Shown piece after piece: positions 18,522 through 29,816 of a stretch of 62,771 bases of DNA. The notes under the pieces were generated by a model. It was not told the origin of the DNA and did no database searches. It was given only the letters and a program-made list of their open reading frames with translations. How positions within the stretch are numbered: position 1 is the stretch's first letter; every line of letters starts with the position of its first letter. Made by a program: the position numbers and the translations under genes. This DNA is from Planctomycetaceae bacterium (GTDB lineage Bacteria; Planctomycetota; Planctomycetia; Planctomycetales; Planctomycetaceae): assembly GCA_029259815.1 (NCBI GenBank), contig JAJDEJ010000113.1, positions 1-62,771 of the forward strand. The letters are read 5' to 3'.

Positions 18522-21500
18522 AGATGAACTCCTTGAGATTGAAGAGCGTCATCGCCACTTCCTGCCAGACTCGCTCCGGTCCTGCTTCATTGCCAATGGG
18601 TGAGAGTTGTTGCTGCTCGGATTCGCGTTGATCGATATCGGCGATGAGTTGCTCGTATTCTTCGCGTTGTGTTGACGTCAACTCGGCCAGAATCACCTGC
18701 ATCGGCACGAACCGGAAGTCCTGGTTCGCGACAGCCACGACCTCCTCAGCGGACAGGGCTCGATCGTACAACCGAGCCTGCAGGATGCGGCCTTTGAGGA
18801 AGCGATTGCCGGTCGCCGGCAGATGCCGCAGACCGAACGTTACGACGGTGTCGCCTGCTGAGAAGCGTTGCAGGCCGCTCGACTGATACGGCTGACCATA
18901 CGGCTCACCATTTCGATACCCGGTGATGCGACCGTCCGCATGGTAGGTGATCGCCACATGCACCGGCTGATCAATGGCTTCAGCCTCATCATTGCCCCCA
19001 AAGGCTTTCGTGCGGGCGAAGCCGTTGCTCCCTGCCAACCAGCGTCGTGCCTGCTTCTCGCCAATCACGATCGAATCAAACACCACGCCGTTCTTCGTTT
19101 GCACTGTGATGACGCCTCCGCCTCGCTGGTCGAGATCGTCCAGCTGCACCCAGGCTTCCAGCGTCTTCTCGCCCAGGTCGCGATCGAGAGGAACCGTCAC
19201 GACGTGCGACTGGCCATCAACCACAAGTGCACCGTCCTGCACAACGGCATTCCCTTCGGCCTTTGCGTCGACGGAACCGATCGCATCCTGCAGGCCCTCG
19301 TCAAAGTCCCACTGTGCGATGGGGTTCAATTCGACGGTCGCAGACGACACATCCTGCCCCTTCGCCGCGAGGAGCCGTTCGCGAACCGGCATCAACATTG
19401 ACTCTCGCTGCTCTCGTAACTCCGTCAGCTGAGTGTTGAGTTGTGCCAACCTTTCGCGCGCAGCTGCGTACTGTTCCGTCGCTGAGTCGATGTAGGACAA
19501 GGCCGCCCGCACTTCGTCGTCGCTCGCTGGTCTCCCGAGTGCTGCAAGGAACATTCGCTGCAGGTGGTCTTCAGGATTCAGGCGACCCGATTCAACGTGA
19601 GTGCTGGACTTCATTTCGCGCTCCGCCCAGCGGCGGGCGAGCGAGTTGACGGTCGGGTCGTTCATCAGTGTCAATGACTGACCGGGAACGTTCGTGACGT
19701 CGCGACGTCCCTTGGTGCTGAAGGGTGTGGGTTGATCGAACACCGCCAAGAGCGGGACCATGCTGTTTCGCTGGACCGTGAGGTAGATGCTGCGACGATT
19801 CGACTCAACCGGCTGGGGCGGACCCAATTGCTCGTCGCTCAACTCCCCAACTGCCATCAACATCGCATCACGGATCGCCTCTGCCTCGAGTCGTCGAAGT
19901 GACGCATGCGAGAGCAACAGGTTGTCCGGATCACGCTCCATCGCTGCGGGTGAAGGCGTGCTGTCCAGCTGAAACGTGCGGGAGGTAACGATCTGCCGGA
20001 TGAGTGTCTTAATCGACCAACCCTCCTCGACGAATCGTGTCGCCAGCCAGTCAAGCAGTTCGGGGTGTGTCGGCTCGGTGCCCATGTGCCCAAGGTTGTC
20101 AGGAGTTGCGACCAAGCCGCGTCCCAGCAGGTGATGCCAGACGCGATTCACGATCACGCGTGAAGTGAGTGGGTTGTCGGCTCGCAGGATGTCGCCGGCC
20201 AGTTCGAGCCGTCCGCTGTTTGTCGACGCATAAGGCTCGTCATCGATGGCTTCGAGGAATCGACGCGGTGTCGGGGCCGCTGGTTTTTTGTGGTTGCCGC
20301 GCACCATCAATGGCTGATCGATGACGTCTGCCTCGATGACTCCCGGTGCTCTTGTGGGCAACAGGATCTCCGCTTCCAACACACGGTACTCATCGAGCAA
20401 CGTTACGACCTCCGGCAGCTCCTCGCGAGTATTGGGGAGCAACCCTTCACGAACAAACAGATTGAGGTAACGTGCCTGCTCATCGGTCATCTCGCCGTCA
20501 CGCCACGCGATGATGCACGTCCGTAGCGCGTCGGTGTAAACCGCCTGCAGCGACTCGACGTCTGTCGGTGCCTCTGTGATTGCAAACAGAGGAGCGACAA
20601 ACTCGGCCATCTCGTCACGCGGCTCCAAGCCGGTCTGTTGCTGTTCCTCGCTGAGCAGGATCGCCTCGGTCACGCCGAACCAACTACGCTCGGCCCCCAT
20701 GTTTAACTCGACCGGCTGATCGGCTGCCGTCGAGACCTCGATGTAGACATCGTCGCCCTGCCAGTAAGTCATGTCCCAGTGGACCCATTTCTCTTTTCCG
20801 TCATTCAGTTTTGCGATCGGATAGACCGTGCCCCCCCGTGGGTAGTGCTGGACGACATACCTTGCTCGGGCATCACCCCCGCCACGCACACGCAGGTAGA
20901 GATGCTTGTCCTCCAGCTTTATCCTCGGCGAAGACAGTACGCCGTTGTGCTTCGTCGAGAGCGCGTGTGAGTACACGCCCGTTGGGAGGATGTCAGAGAC
21001 GATCCGCTCACCCTCCTCCTCAATGGCAAAGTCCCCTGCCAGACTCGGCTTGCCATTTCGCAATCCCGCGCCATGAGCGGACCACCGTTCAAACTCCTCC
21101 ACCTGAGAGAGGTCAGCCTGCCAGGGATAGTTCTGCCCCTCCCGCTTGTCGATCCGCGCACGGCTCTGTCGGTACTCGTCCGTCAGCCGACTCCAGTTGG
21201 AAACAAAGTCTTCATCGGTGAGTGATCGCAACTGCTTCCAGACATGCAGCGGGTGCTTGTTGTCGTCCGCCTGTTCAATCACCTGGCTCCACGGTCCGTC
21301 CGACGAGCTTAGCGTTTCCGGGAGTGAGTCGAGCGAGAGGAGCCACTTGTCAGCGAGTTGTCGCCTGATGTGTTTCTTGATCGCAGTCATCTCTTCACGA
21401 TGCAGATCCTGTCTCGCGGGCGTGTCGATGGTCACTGTCGCCGGTCGTGTGCTGACCATGACGCCGAAGAGCGCGTAATAATCCTGTTGGCTGATCGGGT

Positions 21501-22626
21501 CGAACTTGTGGTTGTGACAGCGGGCACAGGAGACGGTCAGACCGAGGAATGCTTTGCTGACGACGTCGATCTGGTCGTCGGTGAAACGAACCAATTCATC
21601 AAGGGCATCGGTCGGTGCGAAGCCGTGCTGGACGAAGCGGTACTGAGCTGCACCAAGCATCGACTCGTTGATGCCCAATTCGTCGTTCACGCGTGGAACA
21701 GGCAGCAGATCGCCAGCAATGTGCTCTCTCACCAGTTGGTCATAGGAGACGTCTGCGTTGAGAGCCCGGATGAGATAGTCGCGATACCGCCATGCGTATG
21801 GAATCGTCGGGTCTCCCTCACTGCCATGTGTCTCTGCGTAACGAACCCAGTCCATCCAGTGCCGCGCCCAACGTTCCCCGAAGTGCTCGGACGCCAGCAG
21901 GTCGTCGACCAAACGCTCGTAGGCATCGTCCGATTCGTCTGCAAGAAAGCGTTCGATCTGCTCGGGTGTCGGCGGCAGCCCGGTCAGGGCAAACGTCAAT
22001 CGACGGATGAGTGTGCGACGGTTTGCATCGTCCGAAGGTTCCAGGTCCGCCTCTTCGAGCTTCGCCAGCATGAACCGATCGATGGGGTGCTCCGACCAGT
22101 TTTCGCGATCGACCGTCGGCGGGGCGTGATCGGTGATCGGTTGAAAACTCCAGTGTTGCGTTCGTCGGTCACGCACGGTCGACCATGATGTCAGCGCAGA
22201 CAGTTCTTTCTCTGTGAGCGGTTCGTCACGTGGATCAACTGCTCCGTCTGCGATCCACTGCTCAAAATCCGCGATCACACGCTCATCGAGCTTGGGCGCA
22301 TCCTGGGGCATCCGCTGTCCGTCGACCTCGTGTCGAATGACCTGCAACAACAGACTCTCATTCGGTGATTGCAGACCGATCAACTCACCCGACGCGCCGC
22401 CTTTTCGCATGGCGTCACGGTGATCGACCGACAGCTCCCCCTCCGCCGTGTCGCTGCTGTTGTGGCACGAATAGCACTGATCAATCAGCACGGGTCGGAT
22501 GTGGCTCTCAAAGAACTCGACCTTGGCCTCATCATCTGCTGTCCCGATCGAACAAGACAACATCGCACCCAAGGCGAAGGCAACTCCTCTTAGCGCTTGA
22601 CGAAAGACAGAGAAGTGCGACGGCAT
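18511..22626 (-). CDS. Planctomycete PSCyt1-DUF1549-DUF1553-LamG (PSD1) protein
   Basis: A very large exported protein (about 1371 residues from ATG 22626, which gives the signal peptide [23 protein letters not shown] 22662 is the alternative). Order: cytochrome-c-like PSCyt1 domain with CYSCH; DUF1549 with [20 protein letters not shown] and [20 protein letters not shown]; a long middle region; DUF1553 with [18 protein letters not shown] and [20 protein letters not shown]; then a C-terminal LamG domain ([53 protein letters not shown]). The LamG position differs from the paralogue at 13699-16893. It is followed, with an 11-bp overlap, by its DUF1501 partner. Confidence 0.92.
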   Translation of the reverse strand: MPSHFSVFRQALRGVAFALGAMLSCSIGTADDEAKVEFFESHIRPVLIDQCYSCHNSSDTAEGELSVDHRDAMRKGGASGELIGLQSPNESLLLQVIRHEVDGQRMPQDAPKLDERVIADFEQWIADGAVDPRDEPLTEKELSALTSWSTVRDRRTQHWSFQPITDHAPPTVDRENWSEHPIDRFMLAKLEEADLEPSDDANRRTLIRRLTFALTGLPPTPEQIERFLADESDDAYERLVDDLLASEHFGERWARHWMDWVRYAETHGSEGDPTIPYAWRYRDYLIRALNADVSYDQLVREHIAGDLLPVPRVNDELGINESMLGAAQYRFVQHGFAPTDALDELVRFTDDQIDVVSKAFLGLTVSCARCHNHKFDPISQQDYYALFGVMVSTRPATVTIDTPARQDLHREEMTAIKKHIRRQLADKWLLSLDSLPETLSSSDGPWSQVIEQADDNKHPLHVWKQLRSLTDEDFVSNWSRLTDEYRQSRARIDKREGQNYPWQADLSQVEEFERWSAHGAGLRNGKPSLAGDFAIEEEGERIVSDILPTGVYSHALSTKHNGVLSSPRIKLEDKHLYLRVRGGGDARARYVVQHYPRGGTVYPIAKLNDGKEKWVHWDMTYWQGDDVYIEVSTAADQPVELNMGAERSWFGVTEAILLSEEQQQTGLEPRDEMAEFVAPLFAITEAPTDVESLQAVYTDALRTCIIAWRDGEMTDEQARYLNLFVREGLLPNTREELPEVVTLLDEYRVLEAEILLPTRAPGVIEADVIDQPLMVRGNHKKPAAPTPRRFLEAIDDEPYASTNSGRLELAGDILRADNPLTSRVIVNRVWHHLLGRGLVATPDNLGHMGTEPTHPELLDWLATRFVEEGWSIKTLIRQIVTSRTFQLDSTPSPAAMERDPDNLLLSHASLRRLEAEAIRDAMLMAVGELSDEQLGPPQPVESNRRSIYLTVQRNSMVPLLAVFDQPTPFSTKGRRDVTNVPGQSLTLMNDPTVNSLARRWAEREMKSSTHVESGRLNPEDHLQRMFLAALGRPASDDEVRAALSYIDSATEQYAAARERLAQLNTQLTELREQRESMLMPVRERLLAAKGQDVSSATVELNPIAQWDFDEGLQDAIGSVDAKAEGNAVVQDGALVVDGQSHVVTVPLDRDLGEKTLEAWVQLDDLDQRGGGVITVQTKNGVVFDSIVIGEKQARRWLAGSNGFARTKAFGGNDEAEAIDQPVHVAITYHADGRITGYRNGEPYGQPYQSSGLQRFSAGDTVVTFGLRHLPATGNRFLKGRILQARLYDRALSAEEVVAVANQDFRFVPMQVILAELTSTQREEYEQLIADIDQRESEQQQLSPIGNEAGPERVWQEVAMTLFNLKEFIYVR

Positions 22627-22742
22627 CACGGCATCCACGAGTTGGGCAGAGAATGGAATCATTGTGAACGATGCGAATTCCCATGTTACCATCTCAATGC
22701 ACCTCACACATGTCCTCGCCTGCGATGTGTGACTTCGTTCGA

Positions 22743-22763
22743 CGACAGAGCCGTCGGCTTGGG
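22743..22763. repeat. ACGGCTCTGCCGT-type palindrome after the HEAT gene stop
   Basis: CAGAGCCGTCGGCTTGGG is shared with 33248-33273 and 50565-50590. The core CGACGGC-TCT-GCCGTCG is a hairpin (one arm substituted here). It starts three bases after the HEAT gene stop codon on the transcribed strand, so it could act as a processing or termination hairpin. Confidence 0.75.
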
Positions 22764-22765
22764 TG

Positions 22766-25306
22766 TCACTCAGCCGGAGCTGGTGTGATCGCCGCGATCG
22801 CTTTCTCGAGGGCGCCCTTGAGACGATCAGATTTGGCCGACTCCCGCAGCTCTCGCAGTTCAGGAAGGATGTCAGCGGCCGATTCTCCGAGTTTGCCGAG
22901 ATAGTGCAACGCGAACACCTGACTCGACTCGCGACCGTTTCGCAGTGTCTGGAGATAAGCGGGCATTGCCTCCGGCGATGCTGTGTCGATCCGACGCAGT
23001 GCACGCCCAGCATCCGGCTGATCGTCGCGGCTGGCAAGAAGTTCAAACAACCTCGGCACGGCTACTACTGCTGATGGCCCCAACTCTCCGAGTGAGACGG
23101 TTGCGGCCTTTCGCACGCCCCAGTCCTCATCGTCGAGGGTCGCCAAAAGCCGAGTCACGAGAACACCACTGTCCGTTTCGATTCTTGAGAGACAGGCCAC
23201 TGCAGCCTTGCGACGGGCCGCGTCGGGATCAGACAACACTTCCATCACCGCAGGAACAGCATTGGCGGCGGCGTATCCAATTTCACCCAAGGCTGCCATC
23301 GCTGCGATCGCGACATCGGGCGTTTCATCCCTGACGAGTGACGTCAGTGTCTTGATCGCAGGAGTCCCTTCTTCGCCATACATCGAGATCGCTTGCGCTG
23401 CGGCTTCCTGCACTTCGGAGTCAGCATCACCCAGCAGAACAATGAGCCCTGGCATCGCTACATCGACATCTGGACCAATCACACCGATGGCAACAGCCCC
23501 ATGTGCACGAACGGTGGAGTCCGGGTCTTCGAGCGATTTCAGTAATTCGGCAGACAGTTCACGTGCGGGGGGACCGACCATGGCCAGCGCATCGATCACG
23601 CGCCGACGAACATCGATCTGTGGATCCTGAAGAGCCTCGCGCCACAAAGGCAGCATCTCATCAATGCCAGCACCCACATCAGTCAAGGCCAGCATGGCAG
23701 ACGAACGGACGGCAGCGTCGCTGTCCTGCGTCGCCTGGAGCAACACTTCCTTCGCGGAATCAGCCACGACACCACAGCGACCAAGTGCCGCTGCCGCTGC
23801 CGCTCGGACATCGGGCGACTCATCGCTGAGCGCTGTCGTTAACGCAGTGATCGCTGACTCGGGAGGCGGCGACATCTGCACAAACGCTCGGGCAGCAGTC
23901 GCACGTCTGTCAGGATCGGCGTGGCTCAACGCCTCAATCAGCGGCGGACCAGCTGTGCCGCCCACTCCGGCAAGGGCAGTGATGATCGCGTCATTGTCGC
24001 GGTCAGTGACAACCGCATCGAGTAACGCCGGCACAGCATCGACCCCAATCCGGCTGAGTGTCTGCACAACCGCTGGCTCCAGCATGTCATCATGGATCAC
24101 ACGAATGAGCGATGACACGGCATCACGAGCAGGTGGACCGATTCGCCTCAACGTCTCAACTGCCGTTAATCGAACTGTCTTATCGTCCCTGTCGAGCATT
24201 TCGATCAATCGCGGAACGACAACAGACGTGTCTTCGCCAGCGGCGCTCAGCCCGACAATCGCCGTTGATCGCACGCTTTCATCCGCATCCGTCAGCGAAT
24301 CGACCAGGAGGGTGAGTATCTGGTCGCGATCAATCGTTGTCGCCGCGACGGCTCGTAGGGCCGCGTTACGTTGTTCAACCGATCCGTCTGTTATGAGTTG
24401 CGGGAGTCGTTCTGCAACCTCGGGAGTCCGTAGACCGATCGTGGCGAGGGCGGTCAACGCTTCGACGCGGACACGTTCCTCCTCATGATCAAGAGCGCGA
24501 CCGAGTGGTTCTTCCGCTTGAGGTCCAATCCGGCCCAGTGTGAGTGCCGCTTGTGTGCGAACTTTGGCATCGTCGTCTCCCAACGCCGCAATGAGTTGAG
24601 GAATCGCGGGAGCCGCTTCAGCGTTCAACCATCCGAGAGCACGTACCGCTCCCTCTCGTGCGTTCCGGTTGTCTGACTCCAGCGCAGCAATCATGTCTGG
24701 AAGGATCGCCGGACCAATCTGACCGAGTGCGTGGGCCGTGCGATGCAGGCGTTGGCCTCCGTGAGATTTTAGCTTCTCGCTCAAAGCAGGGATCGCAGCT
24801 TCGGCGTCAGGACCAATGCGCCCCAAGGCGAGCGTCGCCTGAAACCACATCTGCGGGTCATCGTCATCGAGCGTTTTGATGAGCGCGGGGACTGCCACCT
24901 TCGCCGCCGGTCCTCGTCGGACCAATTCGTAAACCGCATCACGACGGACCGCGAGTTCGGAATCGTCCAATTGCTCGATGACATCATCGAGCGGAGTTGT
25001 CTCATCCTGTGCTACTGCTGGCCCAGCGAGACTGACAAGCACGGCCAAACCAACAATGAAGTCCGACCAGCGGAGTTGTCGTGTCGCGGCACTCGGGAAT
25101 TCGTCTTGAGCAACATCACATGGGAGGGCGAAGCTCCTGCTGAGCCGCGCCGTGAGAATGGACGACCATCTGAGAAGTCGCATTCCTTGCGGCAATCCAA
25201 CTCCGCACATGCTTCTTGCTTGAAGGATACGCGCCATCCGCCTGCGGCTCCGCAGGAGCGTCGCCGTCCCATTCGCACAAACACACATCAACTGTCGCAT
25301 CGCCAT
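22766..25306 (-). CDS. Exported HEAT-repeat protein
   Basis: From about residue 105 to the end the protein is a run of roughly twenty HEAT/PBS-lyase-like repeats of about 35 residues, with units such as [49 protein letters not shown] and [16 protein letters not shown]. They should form an alpha-solenoid for protein binding. A hydrophobic stretch [20 protein letters not shown] near residue 85 is a signal peptide, so the true start probably lies close to it (about 25080) at a non-ATG codon. The open frame before it runs through a palindromic repeat and begins with an ATG overlapping the DUF1552 stop. It sits between the DUF1552 and PSD1 genes in the same direction. Confidence 0.82.
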   Translation of the reverse strand: MAMRQLMCVCANGTATLLRSRRRMARILQARSMCGVGLPQGMRLLRWSSILTARLSRSFALPCDVAQDEFPSAATRQLRWSDFIVGLAVLVSLAGPAVAQDETTPLDDVIEQLDDSELAVRRDAVYELVRRGPAAKVAVPALIKTLDDDDPQMWFQATLALGRIGPDAEAAIPALSEKLKSHGGQRLHRTAHALGQIGPAILPDMIAALESDNRNAREGAVRALGWLNAEAAPAIPQLIAALGDDDAKVRTQAALTLGRIGPQAEEPLGRALDHEEERVRVEALTALATIGLRTPEVAERLPQLITDGSVEQRNAALRAVAATTIDRDQILTLLVDSLTDADESVRSTAIVGLSAAGEDTSVVVPRLIEMLDRDDKTVRLTAVETLRRIGPPARDAVSSLIRVIHDDMLEPAVVQTLSRIGVDAVPALLDAVVTDRDNDAIITALAGVGGTAGPPLIEALSHADPDRRATAARAFVQMSPPPESAITALTTALSDESPDVRAAAAAALGRCGVVADSAKEVLLQATQDSDAAVRSSAMLALTDVGAGIDEMLPLWREALQDPQIDVRRRVIDALAMVGPPARELSAELLKSLEDPDSTVRAHGAVAIGVIGPDVDVAMPGLIVLLGDADSEVQEAAAQAISMYGEEGTPAIKTLTSLVRDETPDVAIAAMAALGEIGYAAANAVPAVMEVLSDPDAARRKAAVACLSRIETDSGVLVTRLLATLDDEDWGVRKAATVSLGELGPSAVVAVPRLFELLASRDDQPDAGRALRRIDTASPEAMPAYLQTLRNGRESSQVFALHYLGKLGESAADILPELRELRESAKSDRLKGALEKAIAAITPAPAE
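25120..25276. repeat. Inverted pair of [15 protein letters not shown] units
   Basis: TGGGAGGGCGAAGCTCCTGC (from 25121) is inverted at 25240-25276 with few mismatches. One strand encodes [13 protein letters not shown], the other RGSAGASPS. The roughly 157-bp element occupies the beginning of the HEAT gene's open frame, ahead of its signal peptide. Confidence 0.8.
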
Positions 25307-26664
25307 TACAGTTTGAGACCCGAAAGTCGGTCGGTGCTGTCGCCGATGTAGTCAGCCGGTGCCCCAACACGGTCGAGCAACGAGAGATACAGGTTGTTCA
25401 GCGGCGTCTCCTGTTCGTAGACGACATGTCGACCGGTGTCGATGGTGCCGCCGCCCCGACCGGCGACGAGGATCGGCAAATTCTCGTTGTTGTGACGGTT
25501 GCCGTCACTAATACCGCTGCCGTAGACGATCATCGAGTGGTCGAGCAGCGTGCTGTCGCCTTCCGGGATCGACTTCATCTTCTCCAACAGGTAGGCCAGT
25601 TGGGTCGTGTGGAACAGATTGATCCGGCGAATCTTGTCGAGCTTCTCTTCATTGCCGCCATGATGCGACAGGGCGTGGTGTCCGTCGGGCACATCGATGT
25701 TGCTGTAACTCCGGTTGCTCCCCGCATTGGCCAACATGAACGTTGCGATGCGGGTCGAGTCGGTCTGGAACGCCAGGACCATCATGTCGCACATCAGCCG
25801 CATGTGCTCGCCGTAATCGTCGGGAACCTCACTTGGTCCTCGAAAGCCGCGAGTCGTCTCCTTTTCAGTCGACTGAGCGGCAAGCTCCAGCCGACGCTCG
25901 ATCTCGCGAACTCCAGTGAGGTATTCGTCGACTTTGCGGCGATCGTTGCGACCGAGTTTCGTTTGTAGACGCTGCGCGTCGTCTGCAACGTAGTCGAGAA
26001 TGCTCTTCCTCAGAGCGAGTCGCCGTTGCTGGGAATCTTCCATCTGTTTGGTGGTGCCGTCGCCGAAGAGACGGTCGAACACGGCTCGCGGGTTGACTTC
26101 CTTCCCCATTGGCTGCGTCTCGGACGCCCACGAGATGTTGGACGAATAGGCACAGCTGTATCCCGAGTCGCAGTTCCCCGCACCGCGCCCCCGTTCACAG
26201 CCCAACTCCAAAGAGGCGAACTTCGTCTGCGAACCAATCTGTTGGGCCGCCAGTTGATCGACCGAGATGCCCGAACGAATGTCTGCTCCGTCTGTCTTGC
26301 GAGGTTGTGCCCCCGTCAGAAACACGGATGCACAGCGAGCATGATCGCCTGCCCCGTCACCGTTCGCTCGGCCCTTGTCGTGGGTGAGGCCAGACAACAC
26401 CAGCAGGTCGTCCTGAACATTGCTCAGAGGCTGAAGGATCGATGGCAGGTCGAATCCAAATCCGGTCCGCTCGGGCGTCCAATGAGCGACGTTGACGCCG
26501 TTCGGGACAAACAGAAATGCCATGCGATTCGGCACTGTCGTCGCCGCAACCTCAGCAGCAGCAAGCGAGCGTCCCGGCTGCATGGCTTCGAGCCACGGCA
26601 TCGCCAGTGAGACGCCGAGCCCCTTGAGGGCCGTTCGTCGAGTGAGATGACTGCGATTCAACAT
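25306..26664 (-). CDS. DUF1552 secreted protein (Tat signal)
   Basis: A 452-residue DUF1552 protein with the Tat leader LTRRTALKGLGVSLAMPWLE. Family landmarks are NRMAFLFVPNGVNVAHWTPE, GAGDHARCASVFLTGAQPR, GISVDQLAAQQIG, GYSCAYSSNISWASETQPMG and DSTLLDHSMIVYGSGISDGN. Start ATG 26664 lies two bases after the stop of the upstream DUF1592 gene; a TTG two codons earlier overlaps that stop. DUF1552 and DUF1592 proteins are nearly always neighbours in planctomycetes and related phyla. The function is unknown. Confidence 0.92.
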   Translation of the reverse strand: MLNRSHLTRRTALKGLGVSLAMPWLEAMQPGRSLAAAEVAATTVPNRMAFLFVPNGVNVAHWTPERTGFGFDLPSILQPLSNVQDDLLVLSGLTHDKGRANGDGAGDHARCASVFLTGAQPRKTDGADIRSGISVDQLAAQQIGSQTKFASLELGCERGRGAGNCDSGYSCAYSSNISWASETQPMGKEVNPRAVFDRLFGDGTTKQMEDSQQRRLALRKSILDYVADDAQRLQTKLGRNDRRKVDEYLTGVREIERRLELAAQSTEKETTRGFRGPSEVPDDYGEHMRLMCDMMVLAFQTDSTRIATFMLANAGSNRSYSNIDVPDGHHALSHHGGNEEKLDKIRRINLFHTTQLAYLLEKMKSIPEGDSTLLDHSMIVYGSGISDGNRHNNENLPILVAGRGGGTIDTGRHVVYEQETPLNNLYLSLLDRVGAPADYIGDSTDRLSGLKL

Positions 26665-26666
26665 GT

Positions 26667-28547
26667 TCAATCCTTCTGAGATTCTCGCATCAAGAACGGA
26701 TCGCTCGTCACGACTGCCTCGACCAGCGTGCGGAAACGGTCGTCGTCCGCCTGCATCTGTTCCAGTATTCTATCGACAGCACAGCGGTCCTGAGACGACA
26801 ATCCTCGCCCCAAGGCGTATGTCAGCAGTTTTTCCGCCAGCCGCCTGCAAAATGCGTCCCGTTTCGACTCGACCAGCACGTTGATCAACTCGACAGGGCC
26901 ACTGAAGTTGACATCCCCCGGCAGTGTCCCTGAGGGATCAATATCGAACTGACCGTCCTGATCGCGCCAGGCACCGACGGCATCAAAATTCTCCAGTCCG
27001 AAACCGAGCGGATCCATGCGGCGATGACAGATCGCACACGACTCGTTGCTGCGGTGTTCCTCCAATCGCTCACGCAGCGAACCCAGCGCCTCCTCCGCTT
27101 CTTTGAGCTCCTCGACTCCTTCTGGAGGCGGAGGTGGAGGCTCGCCAAGGATGTTGTCCAGAATCCACTTACCCCGCTTGACGGGCGAAGTGCGTGTCGG
27201 ATTCGACGTCAGCAAGAGCACACTCGCCTGCGTGAGCACGCCACGGCGATTGTCCGGCAAATCGACCCGTTGAAAGTCCGCACCTGTGACCCCCTCCATC
27301 CCATAGTGCGAGGCCAAACGCTCATTGACGAACGTGAAGTCAGCTCGAAGCAGGTCGAGCACGCTGAGGTTTTCACGTATCACCGTCTCGAACAATAGCT
27401 CGGTCTCCCGTCGCATGTCGGCTCGCAACTGCTCGTCGACATGGGGAAACAGTGTCGGGTCCGGTTGGAGATGCGCCAGATCCCGCAGTTGGAGCCATTG
27501 ACCGGCGAAGTTGTCGACCAGTGCCTGCGACTTGGGGTCGTCCAGCATTCGTTGCAGCTGTGCCTTCAGCACGTCCTGCTTATGCAGTGTCCCTTCCTCC
27601 GCCAGACGGAAGAGTTCTTCATCCGGCATACTGCTCCACAGGAAGTACGACAGCCGCGAGGCAAGTTCATAGTCTCCCAGTGCACGGATGCCGTCCTCGT
27701 TGTCCGGCTGCGGATCGTCCTCGACACGGAACAGGAAGTGGGGCGACGATAGCACGGCAGATAGCACCGTCCTGAGAATCTCTTCCTCCGGGCTGCCCTG
27801 CTCGAACGCGAACATCACGAGAGCAAACAGCCGCTGCAGTTCCTCGTCGCTCACCGGTCGGCGAAACGCGCGTGAGGCAAACGTACGGATGTTGAACTGT
27901 GCAGCTGCAATCTTCTTGGCGAGATCATCGTCCGGCGCCTGTTGGATGAGGATGCGTTGTCTCAACTCCTCATTGGACAGGGCTCGCTCAACGATCGTCT
28001 CCGCTGCGGTCAGATACTTTTCCAGGAGCAACGGCGATATGGAAAGCACATCGCCGATGTTGTCGAACCCGTTGCCCACATCATCTGAAGGGAAGTCGTC
28101 CGCCGGTTGAAAGTCGATGCCAACTAAGTCGCGGATGGTATTGTTGTACTCGACTCGATTGAGCCGTCGGATCGTCACTCGTCCGGGGTGTTGAGGTCCA
28201 CTGCAATCGAACGCTGCCAACTCGGCCTCGATATGGCCGATGACCGCCAGATACTCTGCGTCTGCAGGCTGCGGCTCGTCCTTCGGAGGCATCTCCCGCG
28301 CGTGTAAGGCTCGTAGCACCTTCTCCCAGACTTCGAAGTCCGTCTGCACATTCGCTGAGTCTTCGTAAGACTCCAGCGACACGCCCCCCTCCGGTTCGTC
28401 GCCGCTGTGACAGTCGACACAATGAAACTGCAGGAAGGGCCGCACGTCCCGAGCAAAGTCGGTCGCCGGCATATCTTCAGCCATCACCAACCCCGGAGGG
28501 CATGTGAAAACGAGCGTAGCGAGCGCGAATCGAGCCAGTCGAAGCAT
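26667..28547 (-). CDS. DUF1587/1595/1592/1588/1585 cytochrome-like secreted protein
   Basis: A signal peptide (MLRLARFALATLVFTCPPGL) is followed by a planctomycete cytochrome-c domain with CVDCHSGD and a distal methionine in EMPPKDEPQP, then DUF1587 (IRRLNRVEYNNTIRDLVG), DUF1595 (FASRAFRRPVSDEELQRLF), DUF1592 (ASRLSYFLWSSMPDEELFRL), DUF1588 (GVLTQASVLLLTSNPTRTSP and CAICHRRMDPLGFGLENFD) and DUF1585 at the end. The second CxxCH in DUF1588 suggests a second heme. Start 28547 is chosen for the signal peptide; the longer frame upstream is not conserved in character. First gene of the minus-strand block. Confidence 0.93.
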   Translation of the reverse strand: MLRLARFALATLVFTCPPGLVMAEDMPATDFARDVRPFLQFHCVDCHSGDEPEGGVSLESYEDSANVQTDFEVWEKVLRALHAREMPPKDEPQPADAEYLAVIGHIEAELAAFDCSGPQHPGRVTIRRLNRVEYNNTIRDLVGIDFQPADDFPSDDVGNGFDNIGDVLSISPLLLEKYLTAAETIVERALSNEELRQRILIQQAPDDDLAKKIAAAQFNIRTFASRAFRRPVSDEELQRLFALVMFAFEQGSPEEEILRTVLSAVLSSPHFLFRVEDDPQPDNEDGIRALGDYELASRLSYFLWSSMPDEELFRLAEEGTLHKQDVLKAQLQRMLDDPKSQALVDNFAGQWLQLRDLAHLQPDPTLFPHVDEQLRADMRRETELLFETVIRENLSVLDLLRADFTFVNERLASHYGMEGVTGADFQRVDLPDNRRGVLTQASVLLLTSNPTRTSPVKRGKWILDNILGEPPPPPPEGVEELKEAEEALGSLRERLEEHRSNESCAICHRRMDPLGFGLENFDAVGAWRDQDGQFDIDPSGTLPGDVNFSGPVELINVLVESKRDAFCRRLAEKLLTYALGRGLSSQDRCAVDRILEQMQADDDRFRTLVEAVVTSDPFLMRESQKD

Positions 28548-28727
28548 AAGGCGTGTCGGTCGGAAGGTGGGACGACGGCTGTGCGGACTGATGACAACCG
28601 TCGCAGACTCAGGTGGGGCTGTACGAGACCAACGTCTAACGTCTCGTGCCTCTATCGTCGGCATCCTACCCAGAGTCGTCAAGTCCTCTTCGCCGTGGCG
28701 ATGGTCGACTCAGCGACGAATCATCAG

Positions 28728-29519
28728 CTATTGCCGTTGCAACAGGAAATCTCGTAACCCGTCCAGATCGTCGGTGTTGATCATGTCGACCTCAGCGTCC
28801 GCCAGCACTTCCCACATTTCGCGGGTCTCGGGGGTCGCCCAAAAGCGGACGGCCCGTCCCTCCTTGTGGGCCTGCTCGACGATGCGTTGCAACTTCTCTC
28901 GTTCACCCGCTGGCATCTCACCCATGCCATCCCATTGGAAATGCGCTCCCCAGCGGTCGCTGATCCATGGCAGCAGATCCGGAGAGTCGTCGCTGCCCAG
29001 ATCGGAGAGTCGACCGTCGACACCCACGAACCGTGTCTCATCGGCATCGATCACTTTCCGAGCTCGATTACCTGACACGACGGCCAGAATCGGCCCCTCA
29101 ATGACCTGTCCCTGATCGACCCGCGTGAACAGGTCCGCATACTCAGCCAGGACTGCGTCCAATGCCTCATATGTCGAAGTGCCTCGCGACTTGATGTCGA
29201 TCAACAGCCCGAACGGCGCCTCCCTCGCATAGACATGACCTTCGTGCTCGCGAATACGGTCCCGCAGCGGGTCGAGGTACAAACTCTGCAATGTCCGTGC
29301 CGGTCGCAGTTCCGCACGGTCATGCCCGACGAGCAGCTCACCCTCCACCAGATAGATGTCCGCTTCCACACTCGTGAAGCCGCACGCGAGTGCATCATGC
29401 AAAGGCTTGGTATGGTGGTAATCGTTGTGAGCGTGGGCCTGCGACAGAGGCATGACATCCTCTGCCTGCAACACCTGACCGCTCGCCAGGAGAATCAACA
29501 ACAAGCTGACAACGACCAT
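28728..29519 (-). CDS. Glycerophosphodiester phosphodiesterase-like (PLC-type TIM barrel) protein
   Basis: A 263-residue exported protein: signal peptide MVVVSLLLILLASGQVLQA, then HAHNDYHHTKPLHDALACGF, the active-site-like HNDY motif of this phosphodiesterase group, SVEADIYLVEGELLVGHD with the catalytic acidic residues and second histidine, and LLIDIKS. The C-terminal VDMINTDDLDGLRDFL matches GDPD ends. Likely hydrolyses phosphodiester headgroups outside the cytoplasm. Start 29519 follows from the signal peptide. Confidence 0.8.
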   Translation of the reverse strand: MVVVSLLLILLASGQVLQAEDVMPLSQAHAHNDYHHTKPLHDALACGFTSVEADIYLVEGELLVGHDRAELRPARTLQSLYLDPLRDRIREHEGHVYAREAPFGLLIDIKSRGTSTYEALDAVLAEYADLFTRVDQGQVIEGPILAVVSGNRARKVIDADETRFVGVDGRLSDLGSDDSPDLLPWISDRWGAHFQWDGMGEMPAGEREKLQRIVEQAHKEGRAVRFWATPETREMWEVLADAEVDMINTDDLDGLRDFLLQRQ

Positions 29520-29816
29520 CTGTGCCCTCACGTCTTTCTCCTGAAACGTCTGCAACAGCCCTGAATCGCCACGGACACGCCGCCGTCCCTCAATCAGGCC
29601 CTCGCCTCCCACATGTTACCCGAATGCCCCAATGACGCCCACATCCCCAGCCGTCGACTCCGCCATCGTCCGGATTGCGGAGGACTGTCGCATCAATCTG
29701 TCCAGTCTCGCTTTGCGTTTTGAGGTTGTTTCGGCTATCCTGCTCGATCCCCCAGCGAGCGAATGGCGCGTCGCTGAGGTGAGACGGAAAAGACTCTAAA
29801 GCTCCTGGAGACATGC

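Noticed and set aside
23664..24488. Long open frame on the plus strand opposite the HEAT gene
   Set aside because: It is Ser/Ala/Arg low-complexity antisense of the HEAT repeats and has no homology character.
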